5,349 nt of DNA from Methanoregulaceae archaeon. GTDB taxonomy: Archaea > Halobacteriota > Methanomicrobia > Methanomicrobiales > Methanospirillaceae. Each line of letters begins with the position of its first letter. Position 1 is the first letter of the stretch. The DNA lies in assembly GCA_013331215.1 (NCBI GenBank), contig DUGU01000197.1, forward strand, positions 1 through 5,349, in the 5' to 3' direction. The notes below the pieces were generated by a model. The model was not told the DNA's origin. It saw nothing but the letters and a program-made list of their open reading frames with translations, and ran no database searches. This document shows positions 4,741-5,349 of this stretch, in pieces. The position numbers and the translations under genes are program-made.

Positions 4741-5349
4741 ATGCGTGATCATCGTTCTATCGGCGCGGCCCCGCGGGGCCGCGCGACGAACGCAGGAATG
4801 ATCGAGGTGGCCATCGGCCTCCTCATCCTCCTGCTCGTTGTCGCAGTGCCTGTCATCGCTGCCAAGCCGGCTCCCGCGCCGGTCACACTGAATCCGAAGA
4901 CGATCCCCATGTGGGTGAATCAGCTCAACGGCCCGCCGCCCGTGTACGTACCTGTCCCGAGCAGCGGCGGCGGCGACACCTACGAGGTCAACGCGAGCGA
5001 GTTCACGGAGCAGATCCTTCCTCCCGGGATGCCGCAGACCACGGTCTGGGGCTACGGCGGCCTGGCCAAGGACGCCGTGAGCGGCGCGCCGCTCGGTTTC
5101 ATCCGGAACTCGCCGGGTCCGAGCTTCATGGTCACCCGCAACACGACCACCCGGGTCAACTAGGTCAACGACCTGACCAACCCGCACCTGTTCCCGGTCG
5201 ACCCGACGATCATGTGGGCGGACCCGAACAACATGGGCATGGTGATGCCGCCGTTCCCCGTCTTCCCGCCCGGATTCGCCCAGGCGCAGACGAACGTCCC
5301 GATCATCCCCCACGTCCACGGCGCCGAGGTCCAGTCGACCTCCGACGGC
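4741..5349 (+). pseudogene. Multicopper oxidase (CotA/bilirubin oxidase-like), N-terminal part, in-frame TAG, 3' end outside window
   Basis: Multicopper oxidases oxidise phenols, metals or other donors and reduce O2 to water at a type 1 plus trinuclear copper centre. A basic N-terminus and hydrophobic segment (about residues 20-40, ending VPVIAAKPAPAP) indicate export or membrane anchoring. The first cupredoxin domain then resembles Bacillus CotA: YEVNASEFTEQILPP, TTVWGYGGL, the PGPSFMVTRNTTTRVN strand, PHLFPVDPTIMW and HVHGAEV followed by STSDG. H191 and H193 (5311-5322) are the first H-x-H copper ligands; the other three copper motifs lie beyond the window. Codon 141 (5161-5163) is TAG exactly where CotA has the Trp of VKWMNNL; one G-to-A change from TGG explains it. 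The frame is open on both sides of the TAG, so this is one gene interrupted by a nonsense codon, not two genes. Translation as written would give a 140-residue fragment without copper ligands. A dead gene, a sequence error and readthrough all remain possible. Confidence 0.85.

Noticed and set aside
3815..4801. 328-codon plus-strand frame opposite the nitroreductase
   Set aside because: It is antisense to a complete nitroreductase with correct motifs and promoter, and it crosses two TATA boxes.
5161..5163. TAG as a pyrrolysine codon
   Set aside because: Nothing in the window supports a pyrrolysine system, TAG ends two other genes here, and the aligned residue is Trp, one base from TAG. Kept only as a remote alternative.
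4459..5319. 286-codon minus-strand frame opposite the multicopper oxidase and its leader
   Set aside because: It runs straight through a TATA box and antisense to recognisable multicopper oxidase motifs, and is dominated by Arg, Asp and His as expected for antisense of G+C-rich coding DNA.
1..5349. CRISPR array, tRNA, rRNA, transposase, toxin-antitoxin or defence genes
   Set aside because: No regularly spaced repeats, cloverleaf, terminal repeats or matching protein motifs were seen on either strand.

Overview
The window reads as archaeal, most likely a G+C-rich euryarchaeal methanogen of the Methanomicrobiales (Methanoculleus-like). The basis is the combination of very G+C-rich coding DNA with sharply A+T-rich TATA boxes about 25-30 bases before gene starts, at least one leaderless start, Shine-Dalgarno sites at others, and family content that includes a hybrid cluster protein, an archaeal-style PH-domain membrane protein, a free-standing ATP-cone and a DUF998 protein. 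The proteins are not acidic, which argues against haloarchaea. No rRNA or methanogenesis gene is present, so the taxonomy is an inference.

Layout. 1-774 (minus): the N-terminal half of a hybrid cluster protein (hcp), clearly recognisable but broken by three single-base indels; it runs off the left edge. 775-925: divergent promoter region with a perfect inverted repeat. 926-1360 (plus): small single-PAS-domain protein. 1415-2011 (plus): two-helix membrane protein with a bacterial-type PH domain. 2055-2471 (plus): proline/histidine-rich orphan. 2538-2789 (plus): stand-alone ATP-cone. 2773-3414 (minus): DUF998 membrane protein, convergent with and overlapping the ATP-cone gene, with no normal start codon where one is expected. 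3415-3505: second divergent promoter region with a perfect 18-bp inverted repeat. 3506-3781 (plus): small 2TM-domain protein. 3791-4393 (minus): nitroreductase. 4394-4740: two opposed TATA boxes and a roughly 245-base, hairpin-rich probable leader. 4741-5349 (plus): N-terminal part of a CotA-like multicopper oxidase with signal peptide, interrupted by an in-frame TAG and running off the right edge.

Functional reading. Most genes have their own promoter, so this is a row of single-gene units rather than one operon. Three of them (hcp, nitroreductase, multicopper oxidase) belong to families tied to redox, nitrosative or oxygen stress, and the PAS protein is divergent from hcp. A loose stress theme is possible but is an inference. 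Five lesions (three frameshifts, one nonsense codon, one apparently lost start codon) fall in three genes while the other six are intact. This is either real gene decay or local sequence error, and the sequence alone cannot decide. I found no CRISPR array, tRNA, rRNA, insertion sequence or defence system.
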